This document shows, piece after piece, positions 15,427 to 30,400 of a stretch of 64,000 nt of DNA. Every line of letters starts with the position of its first letter. Position 1 is the stretch's first letter. The stretch spans positions 89,554 through 153,553 of the forward strand of contig KN882928.1 in assembly GCA_000934455.1 (NCBI GenBank). Reading direction: 5' to 3'. A program made the translations under genes and the position numbers. Under the pieces are notes generated by a model, which ran no database searches, was not told the origin of the DNA, and saw nothing but the letters and a program-made list of their open reading frames with translations. This DNA is from Apostichopus parvimensis. Its lineage: Eukaryota; Echinodermata; Holothuroidea; Aspidochirotida; Stichopodidae.

Positions 15427-18400
15427 TGATTGATTTGATATTAAAAATCTTGGAAAAGGAATTTTTTTTTTTGGGGGGCATATGATTAATATTGAAGTAG
15501 GTTAAGAAATTAAGTGTCTAGATGGTAAATCGTGTGGAAATGAATCAATTTAAAAGAATTCCCTGCTACTTATTGTATGTTTTGTGTAAGTTGTCTTTAA
15601 TACTTGACCAATTAACACAGTTGAAATATTTTAAGTAGAACTGGAAAACCTTCCTAGACCTATTGACCAACAAACACAGGTTTTTTTTGTAAATTTCAAG
15701 AATGACAGATTTTCTATCAGTGCGAAATTACATGTCAGGAGGGAATGGAGATGGGAGGGTGGGGGCCCAGGGGGGGGGGATTTTAGTTCATATTATATGT
15801 CGACATAATGTTTAACATTCAAACAAAAGAATGAAGAAAGAATCATGAGTGTAAGAATTCTGTAAATCGTTAAAATGTCTTTTTTTTCTTTCTCTGTCAA
15901 TTGTTTCAAACATTACATTCTTCAAAAATTAACTGATATGAAAGACTTCTGTGGATGAACATAACTTAATATTGCTACTCTTCAGAATTTGGTGAATAAC
16001 AAATTTGTGTCTTTCTCGTCTGTCCTGGTCACTCAGTTTTAAACTATAAAGTATTTTTAGCAAGAGAAGGAACATCTGCTCACACAATTATTATTAAAAA
16101 CTAAAAGTGCATAATTTTCAACTTGAAAAATGTTCATATCTGTTGGAATGTTTTTCTATAATTCATGGTGAACGTTAAATATTTGCTAACATGTCGACAC
16201 CCTTTTCTGTGCCAGCTATAACCTGTCCTGTGCCACCCTCAATTCCTAACGGGTCCTTCACATGCGACCAAGGGTTTGATTTTGGCAGAAGCTGTTCGTA
16301 CGTCTGTGACGTGGGCTTTACTAACCTCAATACGTTATCGACGGTATTGACGTGCGGTGAAAACGGTGCATGGATTGGACAATTCCCATTTTGTGGTGGT
16401 AGGTTTGCCTCTTCGAAACGATTACACTGTATTTTGCCATTCGTTGTGGATTATGCTTGAGGTCATGGGTGCGCAAGGGTGTGGGACCTGGCCAGGAGTA
16501 GTTTCTGTTGCCCGCCTGCCATTCATTTCAAAATCCCTATTCATGATATCCGTTGAACCTAACAGCAAGGGATAACATGAATATGTGGCACGGTACTTTA
16601 GGGAGGTTTGAAATTACGGTCTACGTATGATGGGATATTTTAACAAAAAAGATGGATAATACACACGTAGCACTTTCTGATCTGTTATTCCCCATATAAT
16701 ATAACAATTCCAGGTTATGTTGCTGGAGTGTGCATCCTTAGTTGTTGTAGCATGGTCAGTGGGTACAAAGTTCACAGTGGCCATTTATAGATAAAGTTCT
16801 TATTTTTTTGTTGTTGGTTTAATCTAGTCATCACCTGTCCAGTGCTTACAGCATCCAGCAGCAGTACCTTCCAGTGTAGTCAAGGGTTTCTTATTGACAG
16901 TGTGTGTACCTACCAATGTAGGGAAGGATTTACATTCTCGAATCAGTTGAACACAGTTCGAACCTGTGGGGCGGACGGCCAGTGGATCGAAAATGAACCC
17001 TCTTGCATCGGTAAGGAACCCATAATATATTAAGCAGATTGTTTTATTCCTATGATTTCTATTCCAGGAGAAGTAGCTAGAAATTAAAGTGGTTGCATTT
17101 CCTTGAAACTATATAGATATGTAACAGTTGTCTAATAATTGTGTCCGAGAGAATGTAAAGATAATAAATATACATACTACAGAAATGAACGTTGTATGTG
17201 CAATATTCTTCCACCTAGGGACACGATCTCTCATCTTCTGAGAATACTTTACTGTAAATGGAACAATCGTTGTAATGCTCTTCCAGTCTGACAACATCCT
17301 CCCTTTCCCCTTTCCATCTCTCTGACTTTCCCTGAAATCACTGTCTCTACTGATTTATTGTTCTAGAATATTCTTCAACTATTCCACTATAAATCCACCC
17401 CATTCAGCAATCCTCCAAACCAACCCCATTATCTCTCCTCCCCTGAAGTAATCAGTAGAATTAAATTAATGAAATTACTCATACTTTAGTCGTTGCAAAC
17501 TGTTTGAATTTGACCCTATGCCCACCACCTCCGCCCCCTCACCCCCCTCTTCATCAACTTTCTACATCCACCCCACCTCCCTAAAGTTGTAACCATTATT
17601 ATAACAAATGTCAAATTGGTTTTAACCTGTTTGACCCACCCTTATTTCCTTATCTCTCTTCATTAATGGTGTAATCATTTCTAATTCTTTCACACCGTCT
17701 ATACACAGCTGTGGTGTGCGACACCCTCCCAGATTTAATTAACGGTGTCATGATTACTAATTCTTTTACACCGTCTATACACAGCTGTGGTGTGCGACAC
17801 CCTCCCAGATTTAATCAACGGTGTCATCATTACTAATTCTTCCACACCGTCTATTCACAGCTGTGGTGTGCGACACCCTCCCAGATTTAATTAACGGTGT
17901 CATGATTACTAATTCTTCCACACCGTCTATACACAGCTGTGGTGTGCGACACCCTCCCAGATTTAATCAACGGTAATACAGTGTGTAGCAACATGAATAA
18001 CTACAACAGCCTCTGTGCCTTGTCCTGCAATGCTGGCTTTGATCTGACGGGATCCTCGTCTCGACAGTGTCTTCCATCTGGACTGTGGAGTGGAACGCAG
18101 CCTACCTGTGGACCTGCAGCTCCCTCAGGTACTAAATCTCTGGATTTATTTATAACTTTATGTTGAAAAGTAAGTTGGCCTGACGTTTCGATCCTAGCAG
18201 GATCTTCTTCAAAGGCTTAATGACAAGTAACAGTAACAGACGGGACAAAAACACGCACAGAATACAGACAGGTTAATGAGCATGGTGAACACAAAGAGAT
18301 AGATGTACGGGGATTAGTAGACAAAGAGTGGAGAGAAGAAAGAAAGAAACCAACAGGGGAAGAGGAGAGGTAGGAGATAAACAGTGGAGGGACAAAGAGA

Positions 18401-21400
18401 GGATTAAGGGAAGGGGGTAGGGAATAAACTGGAGAAGGACAAAGACAGAAAGGTGTTTGCTAACAGTTTTATTTTACTTTGATTATAACTTTATGTTATT
18501 AGATTTAGTGTCGCATTCATGAAAGGGTGTCAAAGTGATGGGAAGGGACGCCTGGGGGTACAGGGAACGCCTGGGGGGATGCCTGGGGGTCGGAGCTTCT
18601 GGAAGGGAGGGACCATCAACGTAACAGGGGCTAAAGATGCATAGCAAAGAAGAGAAACAGTGTTATCTCGTTTGATGCTCTAAATCTATTAATGGTGTTG
18701 GAGACCAAGACCAGAATATCCCAGAAATAAAGAAATACAACCTTATGGAAAAATCCCCCATACATTCTGTCTGTAAAAATAAACTTGGTTACAAGATATT
18801 ACCATGCACATCCCCCATTCTAGCAATAAACCAACATTCACTGACTATTATCAGTAACAATAGTCATTGCTCACGGACAGAGTTGTTGTTGCCACCCTGC
18901 AAATTAAGTAGAAAAACAAATGATTTAAAATGATCGCTGTGACTGAGAAATCACAGGAGTGTTCCCTTCGCTTCTCAAAGTAATCAAGCTTTCTTAACTC
19001 TTGTCGATTTTGTTTACCATCATGGTCTCCTGGTTACTGAAGTTTATAATTATTATATGAGTCTTATACAACTTTATATTAGATTAATGTGCAATATTTT
19101 CTTTGGCAAGCAAGCTTACCCTAACAGGGCATGTGAGCTTGAAATTACAACCTCTCTCTCTCTCTCTTTAATGTAACATTATTTATTCAAACAAGAAAGA
19201 AAAATTTATTTCTATCGTTACAGTTGCCCAGTTTATGCCATGAAGAGTAAAAAGTTGCGTTTTTAAATTTTCGTTTTGTGTTGAATTTTAACAATTTTGG
19301 CGATGTCATACATGACTTCCACATGGAGGAGGAGACGGAGGAGGAGGAGGAGGAGGGCTTCAAGTGTAATCTCTTTCATTGACCACCAAACTCTGTAGTC
19401 AAATAATTATGAATCTATAGCAGGACGATCCGAAGGATATATCGATCACAAGAAGTTGATTACGATAACTTTGTGAGAGCTAGAATTTTCTGGCAGCATT
19501 TTTTTGTGTAGTCCAATGATTATAAAGACACATAGATATCTTGGTTAGATAGAAGGGCAGGCCTGATGTTTGGGGTGGGGGGGGGTGGGGGAAGGTCAGA
19601 GGACTATAGCTTTAGTAATAGCTACAATAATGCAAATTTCTTAACCAACACAATTACACTTTGAAATAAAATGTTAACTTATCATCTAGCTAAAAGTTTG
19701 TTCCAAAATCTTCATTTTATATTTTTTTCCAATACTCCTTCATTCAGTTTGCCCAACATTGCCNNNNNNNNNNNNNNNNNNNNNNNNNNNNNNNNNNNNN
19801 NNNNNNNNNNNNNNNNNNNNNNNNNNNNNNNNNNNNNNNNNNNNNNNNNNNNNNNNNNNNNNNNNNNNNNNNNNNNNNNNNNNNNNNNNNNNNNNNNNNN
19901 NNNNNNNNNNNNNNNNNNNNNNNNNNNNNNNNNNNNNNNNNNNNNNNNNNNNNNNNNNNNNNNNNNNNNNNNNNNNNNNNNNNNNNNNNNNNNNNNNNNN
20001 NNNNNNNNNNNNNNNNNNNNNNNNNNNNNNNNNNNNNNNNNNNNNNNNNNNNNNNNNNNNNNNNNNNNNNNNNNNNNNNNNNNNNNNNNNNNNNNNNNNN
20101 NNNNNNNNNNNNNNNNNNNNNNNNNNNNNNNNNNNNNNNNNNNNNNNNNNNNNNNNNNNNNNNNNNNNNNNNNNNNNNNNNNNNNNNNNNNNNNNNNNNN
20201 NNNNNNNNNNNNNNNNNNNNNNNNNNNNNNNNNNNNNNNNNNNNNNNNNNNNNNNNNNNNNNNNNNNNNNNNNNNNNNNNNNNNNNNNNNNNNNNNNNNN
20301 NNNNNNNNNNNNNNNNNNNNNNNNNNNNNNNNNNNNNNNNNNNNNNNNNNNNNNNNNNNNNNNNNNNNNNNNNNNNNNNNNNNNNNNNNNNNNNNNNNNN
20401 NNNNNNNNNNNNNNNNNNNNNNNNNNNNNNNNNNNNNNNNNNNNNNNNNNNNNNNNNNNNNNNNNNNNNNNNNNNNNNNNNNNNNNNNNNNNNNNNNNNN
20501 NNNNNNNNNNNNNNNNNNATGTGACAGCAGTCTTTATATTATTCAACAACATTAAGGAACCTTCGGTGACTACATTTGACATAATTCTTGATATTATTCA
20601 ACAACATTAAAGAACCTTCAGTGACAGCATGTGACATCAGTGTTTATATTATTCAACAACATTAAGGAACCTTCAGTGACAGCATGTGACAGCATTCTTG
20701 ATATTATTCAACAACATTAAAGAACCTTCATTGACAGCATGTGACAGTAGTGTTGATCTTATTCAACTACATTAAAGAACCTTCAGTGACAACATGTGAC
20801 ATCAGTGTTTATATCATTCAACAACATTAAGGAATCTTCAATGACAGTACGTGACAGAAGTGTTTATGGTATTCAACAACATTTAGGAACCTTCAGTGAC
20901 AGCATGTAACAGCAGTGTTTATATTATTCAACAACATTTAGGAACCTTCAGTGACAGTATGTGACAGCAGTGTTTATATTATTCAACAACATTAAGGAAC
21001 CTTCAGTGACAGCATGTGACATCAGTGTTTATATTATTCAACGACATTAAATAACCTTCTGTGACAGCATGTGACAGCAGTTTTTATGGTTTTCAGCAAC
21101 ATTAAGGAACTTTCAGTGACAGTATGTGACAGCAGTGTTTATGTAATTCAACAACATTGAAGAACCTTCTGTGACAGGCCAAAATGTTCCATGCTTAAAA
21201 TGTTGGAACTAACTTGCTGTAAAGATTATTGAGCTTGAGCAGTGACCATTTTTTGATTTTCTAGAATATATCTAAGCAATACCGGTGATAATTACTGTTT
21301 ATCTTTTCACTTTACTACCCCTAGCTGTCTCACATTCCTTAGTCTTGCCCTTCAAACCTGACTTTAAATTGAAAAGCTTTAAAGTGAAACGTTACTTCGT

Positions 21401-24400
21401 ACCAATATTTAGTGACAGGTAAAAAGAAATGGCATGCTCTTCCTTGTGACAACATTTTAACCCAAATATTCTCTCAAAGCTCTCTTGAAATATTCTCTTA
21501 AACAGCTTAAAATTTCCAAACATTTTGTAGTTTCTGAGTAGTGTGGACATTGCATATTTCAACAGTTGTTTTTGGGTCATAATATATGATCATTTTAAAT
21601 AACTTAAAGGCAACCATTTTCATTATGTATGCAAGTCGACATTTTGATGGGGACATTCTCTGAATATTTAAAAGTGAATTTTTTACTTTTTACGCCAATG
21701 GTCATATTCAAATTGATAGATATTATTAACAAAACTGAACACAAACATTTCATCCATAATTGTGTTTTTGGTACATAAATGTTGTCCACAAATTTGGCTG
21801 GGACATGAAAGAGCCTTTATTGGCCCTGTAACACCTTTAATAGTTTGGTGATAATGAAATAGTTTAATAGAGAAACATTTGGACAACGGCTGATGTTTTT
21901 TGTTTCTCTACCCAGTATCATCTTGCCAGGAGCTGTCCCTGCCATCCAACGGTAACATTGCCTGCTCAGATAATAACAACATCAACAGTTTGTGCATGTA
22001 TTCATGCAATGATGGATTTATTCTTGCCAATGGTCAGCTGTCCAGAGTCTGCCTGTCTAGCGGTCAGTGGAGCGGTTCTGCTCCGTCATGCAACAGTGAG
22101 TATAACTTTTCAACATTTTAGCTTTCAAAACTGAATAATTCAATAAGATTTTCCACAAAAATATCCGTGATTTCTTTTCTACCTCCGAGATTAACACCTC
22201 TCAATTTCCGTGAATTTCTAACAACAGCGTTTTTTCATTTGATCCATCGTTCGCATGTTTTTCATTACCTATCGATATCCAACCTGCAGGGGGACAAAAA
22301 CTATTATCCTAATACACTGTAGCATACGCAAACGGGGGTCTATGCCGCAATTTTTGCAAAGTTCCGTGATTTTGTTTACCCGAGGCTCATGCCTGAAAAC
22401 TCCCAGATGAAGTCATTTTGAAATTGACAAATGGCCATTCTACAATTTCCAAATATAGGGATTGTGAAAGATTGCTGTAACTTTTCACTATAGTGGGAAA
22501 TGTACCACGCACAGCCTTCCCACAATTCCATGCTTGGTTTAGGCCAAGGTAATTAGCATAAATATACGTTAGGTTAAACATGAAACCACTCTGTCCAGCT
22601 AGTATTTTACACAAAATTCTATTGGTCAGTGAGTACATATATGTATCCAGAACCAATGACACTTACCATGTCGTTTTAATATGATCAGTGGCTTACAACT
22701 CACATATTACCCCAAACAGGGAAGTTATTGTTTAATAGTAACAACAATCAAATCTTTCATTTCATGCATTCATTATTTTTTCCAAAATAAAACAAAACTG
22801 ATCGGCAAACTGCTTATCCACTAAAAAGCCTGTGTAAGAGAATGTGTAAAAGTAAAAAAGACGTTTCGATCCTAACAGGATCTTCTTCAGAAGATCCTGC
22901 TAGGATGACATTGTAAGGTTTACAGGAAATTTATAAAAAGTTCAAAAAAATTATAACAATAAAGAACATTAGCAATGCAGGTTAAGACAAATAAAAGTAT
23001 AAGAAACTAAGAAAAAAGTAACCAACCATAAAATTTGTAACAAAAGTTATCGAAAAGCTACAATAAAGGATTTAAGGAGCCATTCTGTACAAAAAGGGCT
23101 GCTCTGTAAATAAAAGAATTCTTAAAGAGTAATATTCGAAAAGATGGAGTGATATTTGGATTTCTTAAATGATGATCTGTTTTATTGCTTAGAGAATTAA
23201 GATCGAAGTGTAGAGCATAGTGCTGATAGTCGACTCTTTCTTTTGTAGTCGATTAATCGCATAGCTCTTCTCGCGATTACTCGGTTACAGTTATGATGTC
23301 ACACTGTCATATTTACATTGCAGAAATACAGTCAAAACAAATCTTTTTCATGGTGCACTCTCCTTACTTGTTCTTTTGTTTCTTAACGTGTGGTGTCTAA
23401 GTCATGTAAAACATCTACCATACAACTATAATGTTTCTTAAAATCGTTCAAAGTAAATCAAAAACTTTCGAATGAATCTACGAGGCTACTACAACTCCTA
23501 GCAATAATTAAAGCAAAAGTTCAAACAATGAATAGATGTAACACCTTGTAGCGGTGTGATGATTAGTATGCAAGGATTTCTGTAGAAGGACGTTCTTCCA
23601 AAGTGTAATTGGGAATACCGGCGACCAATCGATTACGTGCGACTATCAGCACTAGTAGAGAATGTCCCTTTAATAGTACACCTTGAAAAATTTTGGGCAA
23701 TTTTTCTTACAAATTCATTCCGATCAGATTCATTGACCTTGTACACAAGATTCTCATAATTGAACAAAATTTAAGAAAACTACTATTCTCTCCATATCTT
23801 TAACTTGTACAATATGATACCAACTGCAACCGCATATGTTAGGGTGGGCTAGATAGACGAAGACACCACTCTTTCTGTTGTATCACTGGAAAAATACGGG
23901 ACATTGTATGTTATTTTCGAAGAAATATCATACGCTTTTGCTAATACACTCTTGCCCGAAGACTGCTGTGCATGACAAACTAATCTGTGGAAATTTCTAT
24001 TGAATGTTTCTAAAGTGATAATATGAAAATTAGGGTCACAATTCTGGAGAAAATATGAAATGGTAGTGCTGTTTATTATCAGAGAAGCATATTTGTTCTT
24101 GCCTTACAGTTGCTGTACAGAAATCAAAGCAGTTGCTATTTGGTTAAAGACTTTAGTACTAAACAAATTGATTCATAAGCTTTTTTCATGTTGAATTTAC
24201 CTGAGGATTTACGATCAGCCTTTCTCATTATCTCAAATCTGTGGTGATATGAAGATGATGATTATAAAACAATGCCATCATATTGTTTTCTCTTTCTTTT
24301 TATCTTTTGTATATCAATTTATATTTAGGTTAAGTTTGATGAAGACAATTAATTCAGGGATTATTGAGATGATTGTTAAATGTTTGAGACAAGAACTAAA

Positions 24401-27400
24401 CTTTTAAGTTACATTGCTCTGCTGATTTTGACCAACAGGTGTGAGCTGTGACCCCTTGCCCCAGATAACAAATGGTCAATTGTTATGTCCAGCTGTCCCC
24501 AGCTTTCAACAAACTTGCACCTACAGCTGTGATGCAGGCTACCAACTGAACACTGGTTCGGATAACTTCATGTTAACCTGCCTCGGGTCTTCGCAGTGGG
24601 ATAACTTTATTCCCTCTTGTTTGAGTAAGTACAGAAAAAAAATATAAAAATATCTTATTTATGCACTAATTTATAAACTAGCTTTGATTGTTCAGTATGT
24701 TTGGAATATCTTAATTTAGAGGGAATCTGTTTTTATGATCATATTGATATTTGAAATTGTTGAAACTTTGTATTAACTGAATTTGAAGCAACTAGACCCA
24801 TTTCATGTACTATACTAAACTATTTTCTATTTCTGCTGGTTTTAACCTGTCCAGTTTTCCTGGACACCCTACATGGGTCTGTCCTCTTCTCATCCAATTC
24901 ATAAACTGTTCCCTCTGGTTGTAACTTCTTGTTTTCCTCTGCACCTTTAATGGGAATGTTTTCATCCATGTGCACCCGTATCATGATCGAACTATTTCTT
25001 TATTTCTTTTAGTTGTCACATGTCCAGTTTTACCAGATATTCTCTTTGGGACAGTAAGCTGTACCTCTGGTAACAGATATCTGAGTACCTGTTCGTATAC
25101 CTGCCAAGACGGATATGTTCTCATGCCTTCGGTTAATAGAGTCTGCCTCCAGATTGGGATATGGAGTGGTTCGGAGCCTATATGTACAGGTATATAACTC
25201 CATGCAGACACACACTTAACTAGAGACCGTATTTATAGCTAATGACACAAAATATTAAATTAACGAAAACTAATCTGTCTGTGGTTCACAACTAATCGAT
25301 AAGTTTTTGAAATGTTTGTTATCTCCTCTCAGAATTGATTTTCCAGAAAATAAATCTGTGATGCTTTAAACTCAACTTCTCCCCAAATCCACAAGTAGAT
25401 GAGTAAAATGCATATAAATCTTAAGAAAATTTACTACCTCTTTGGTTACCTGGAACACCTAACATGGAGTTGCTTTCCGGTAGTAATTTGAGGCATTTCC
25501 AAGCTAAACAAAGAGTAAAGCTCTCCCTAAGCATTGAAGTAGCTTACTTTTTAAATTTACATGACGAAACCTTATCACAAAATGTCAGACAGAAAACAAA
25601 GATGTGGAAAAAATGTCTCATTCTTTATATTGAAGTATTTTACAAGGCACATAAGTATTTTACAAGGCACATAAGTACTTTACAAGGCACATAAGTACTT
25701 TACAAGGCACATAAGTACTTTACAAGGCACATAAGTATTTTACAAGGCACATAAGTACTTTACAAGGCACATAAGTATTTTGCAAGGCACATAAGTATTT
25801 TACAAGGCACATAGGTATTTTACAAGGCACATAAGTATTTTACAAGGCACAAAGGTATTTTACAAGGCACATAAGTATTTTACAAGCCACATAATATATG
25901 TAACTTTGCAATGGTAATTCCACATGCAGATCTCATTGAAAGTTGAGTCATAAAATGTATAAACCGAGTTGTTCTAAAATAGTTTTCATACCGTTTCTTG
26001 ATCTCGTTCAGCAATAATCTGTGACCCGCTGCCCCAGATACAGAATGGCCTCTTGACCTGTCCAGTAACGGCCATTTTCCAGGATACTTGTACTTACACC
26101 TGTAATTCTGGATTCAACCTGAATACCGGCTCAACCTCTCAAAGCCGAACCTGCCAGGCATCGGGACAGTGGGATGGAGTCACTCCATCTTGTTTATGTA
26201 CGTATCATTTCTTTCTCTTTTGCCCTCTGTCTCTCTCTATCTCTGTTGACGTGTCTTCGATTGTGCTCGAATGAAAAATACCTCTGAGCAAAAATAAAGA
26301 TCTTTTTTTTTTCTTGTTCCTTTATGACTTGTAGATATACCCTTTCTGCCTTAAGTCATTAGATGAAAGTTAGATTTACCTTTATGGCATAAAAATTAAA
26401 GAATCTTTGCAGCATTGTGTATTTTTTTTTCATAACCAGTGTTAGTGTCACATGACTATATGTAAATGACCAATGACTGCTGTCCAATGTCTAATATAAC
26501 CCCACTAGTCACATGACCAATGTAAATAACAAGTGTCATGTGACTCCTGTGACACTTATGTCACAAGACTATTTATCTGAGTGACTATAGGAATGATTAA
26601 TGTCCATGGACTTACATGAATGACTAATGACTGATAAAAGTCACATGATTGTTACGCATCATGTATGTCACATGACTGGGGGTTTTTTTTTTCATAGAAG
26701 AAAAAATACAAAAATGGTAAAGAAAATCAGTGCCCTACAATGGACAAACAGAGACAAAAAAATGCTTCCAATCAAAATTCTGCAATAATTGTGATGAAAA
26801 TTCGGCCACAATTCTCAAGTCTTTCTATTTGGTTCATCGCTACTGCTCTTTTATCTTTCCTCACCCCCCCATCCCCATTTTTTCCCCACCCCCCTCACCT
26901 GTCCCATCCCTGCTTTGCTATCTTTCTTCCACTTGCTGTTAGTAAAAATTGTTTCAAAGATTTTAATATTTCCAGTACCAAGAGTGACATTTTGAATACA
27001 AGCAATGTAGGTACACGAGTGTTATACCACGCAGCCCATTTCATACGAAAACGTGGAGATCATCTTCATTGCTACAAAGCGGTAGCCTGTTGCAAGTTTC
27101 AAACTTTTCCAAAACTACAGCAAATTTTAAAGGACTTAAAATGTTCAAATTGATGATTGTTACACTTTGGAAGGAGGGGGATAGGTAACAAGAGGAAGGG
27201 ATGGGTGATCATTCAGTCATTCTTTGCATAGAGTGGTCTGTACCTGACAGTAAAGATAAAAATGACTGCTTTATATAAGATTGTTCCTAGTTTAGACGAC
27301 CATTGATTACGTCCCAAGCATTTATTTGGGTAATATACTACCATGATCATTAGCTGAAGCATTGATCGTGTAACCATATAAAAGGAAACACAAACCCTTT

Positions 27401-30400
27401 CACCATCTTTACTTTTATATATATGATAGAGACCTTTGTGATCAACAACTCCCCCAATGAGATAAACAAAAGCTTGCTCCATTGGGTGGATATCCTACAG
27501 TAGCCTCAAAAAGTCATGTCAGAGAATGGCTATTCTGTAAATCTGTGATGTCATCATTGCCACTATCATCTGCAGCATCTCACTTTGAATTCTCTGTTTT
27601 TCTTTGGCTATTTTTTCAAGATAAAGTGCGGATCAGTGTTAGGGAAGTAAACCTATGCCATCATTAGGTTTGTCATGTTAAGATGGTCAATTTTGGTTTA
27701 GATTCAGCATTTGCAAAAATCCATCTCTATCACAGAAAAAAAAAAAAATCAAAATTATGATAAATAAAGGAAAATGTTAAAAAAAATCGAAGCTCATGTG
27801 TTTCAATGATGTCTAATATGTGATTAAACTTATTTGTGAAGGAACACTGAAAGTAAGATAATTCCCAAATGTAATAATTTTTTTTTCAGTGGGTTTTGAA
27901 TCTTCTTTCATCTAGTAGTAAAAAGCTAGTAGTAAAAATAAGCTTTATCTTCCTTTATACATCAGCTGTGACTTGCTCACCTTTGCTAAGTACCTCTCAA
28001 GCCACACTTTCCTGTACCGATAGTAACCTATTTATGAGTGCATGTACCTACACTTGCAATGCTGGGTTCGATCTGGTTCCCCCCGGTAGCAGAATCTGCC
28101 AAGCAAATGGTTTGTGGACCGGAGAACAACCCTCTTGCACTGGTAAGATTTCTTCTTCAACTTCATACCATCTTGTAGGCACATTCTCTTCCAATAGCCT
28201 AGAAGGAGAAAAGAGGGGAAAAAGCTGTTTGCAAACTGCTTATCTACTGTAAAAAGCATGTGTAGGTTAATACTTATATATTAGTTTGATGGCCTTTCAT
28301 ACATCTTCTACAGAAGCTAACTTGGCTGAAGTTAGCCTCTGTAGAAGATAATTTGTGGTTCAATGCAACAGGCCCTCTAGAATGTCTAGTCTAGCAGAAC
28401 AGTAACAAGACTGTTTTTTTGTCATGATTTTTTAAAAGACCTTATGTAGCCTAATACACAAGTAGTATGCAAAAAAAGCTGCCTAAGCTACATCAAATAA
28501 AAATGCTTTGTAGTTTGGAAATCCTTTTTAGCCTCAAGCCAAAACCCAGGTAGAGCTGTGCACATAAATCTCTGAAAAAGAGACACACAAAAGACACACA
28601 GACCACACACAAGATCAAAATGATCCCTCCAACTGGAAGGAAAAGAAACCAAAAAAGAACCCAAAATGGTCCAACCAAACAATTTTTCCTTCCCAATGGT
28701 GAATTCAAAAGCACCTGACAGTGTGTATCTGTAAACAAGTTCATGCTACCTGCTTGAAAGGGATGGTGGGGTGTGTGAGTGTACATTACTCAGTACTGAC
28801 AGTACAACAATCCAGAGAGAATAACAATAGTACTATAAATCAATTAAACATAGTTTGGGGAATAATTAAAGGGATAATTGACAGTTTAATTATCTTTAAA
28901 GAGATATTTTTTATAATTTTGGTTACTCGATCAAGTTGATTGCTTATCGAAATTGCTGGAAATTTCCTGTATCTTTAGATCAACACCACTTTAGGGCAAC
29001 ATCACAACACCACACCACTTTGTATACTTTTGCAGTGGCTAAGATATGACTTCTTTTTGTTTTTTACAAATTTTGGTGATATTTTGTGAAGTCATCTGGC
29101 AACAATAGAAGGAATGATGTCATCACTGCATTTGAGCCTCATTTTCCCCTTCTTTACAGTATTTAAAAAACCACAGGAAGATTAATTATTCTACAAACAA
29201 TACCTTTCTGTCAATCTACATATCATCTATGACAAAATATGCATATTCATATTTAGCCTGAGAAAGGACAAATATTATCACTCAATTGTAAGAACTCATT
29301 CAGTGAACAAATTAAGAATGTGTCATTGAATATTAATTAACTGTTAGCTCTGTATTTGTATTCATCTCAACAAATTGAATTGAAATTCTGTCATAGCGAC
29401 ATATCAGTCTTGAAACACTGCATGAATATGCATTCATGAATATGCATTCATGAACATGCATTTCATCAATATTCATGTTCATGAATATTCAGCCATGAAT
29501 ATTCATTTTCATTTTTCTATATTCTCCCTTGCAGTCTCTGAATGTTCCATGCTACCAGACATTCCTAATGGGCAAGTGATATGCACGCAATCATCCCTGG
29601 TCGGTAGTATGTGTGTGTATGCGTGCATGTCAGGGTATCAGATGATACCCAGGGGGGTTGTAAGGACCTGTGGCTCGGACCTCCAGTGGACTGGTCAGGA
29701 ACCAATCTGTCAGAGTAAGTGGCTTGGGATTGTATTCAGTTGGGGTGGGGTGGTAATAGATGTGTACTTTAGATGTAACTTGTAGTTAAATGGTATATTA
29801 AATCTTACTGACCAATGGTATGTCCCTCTCCGCATTATTTCACTGCGTAATGTTGCAATTAACATGTCTCTTCATTTGGTCTGTTTTAATATCCTTCATG
29901 ATTTTCCTGTATTAAGTAAAAATTGTAAAGAATGGAAAGAAACAAGATGTTTTTTTGTAGTATGAGATGGAAGCAGTGACCTCTAGATAACAGAGAGCTT
30001 GTAACCCCAAAGTCAGTTGGCTCAAATCCTGTTTTGGTTAAATATTTCTTGTTTCCATGTGGTATATATGTTCATCTCAATTAGCTTAATTCTGAAGAAG
30101 GTTCTTGCTAGGAATGGAAAGTCATGGCAGCCCACTAACTTATCCTCATATTTACTGCTAGCCTTAAGGCTTTGCAGTAAGTTTTCTTTTCCAATTGTTT
30201 GGTTATTAACTGGATCATTAGCGTGCACAGGATTTTGAGGGTCGGGGAGGGGGGCACTTAACTGCCCGACTGATAAGGTAGGGGCTGAACCCATCGGGAA
30301 GAGCCAGATGTTAATGGAGGGATGTTATAAATGAGGGCATGCTACTCAGGGGTTGTTGGTGCCAACTCCCATGTGAGGGGTGGGGGGGGTGGGGTACTGG

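Noticed and set aside
19671-20610. Long open frames across runs of N
   Set aside because: Openness comes from undetermined bases; the same applies at 31661-32540 and 51288-51792.
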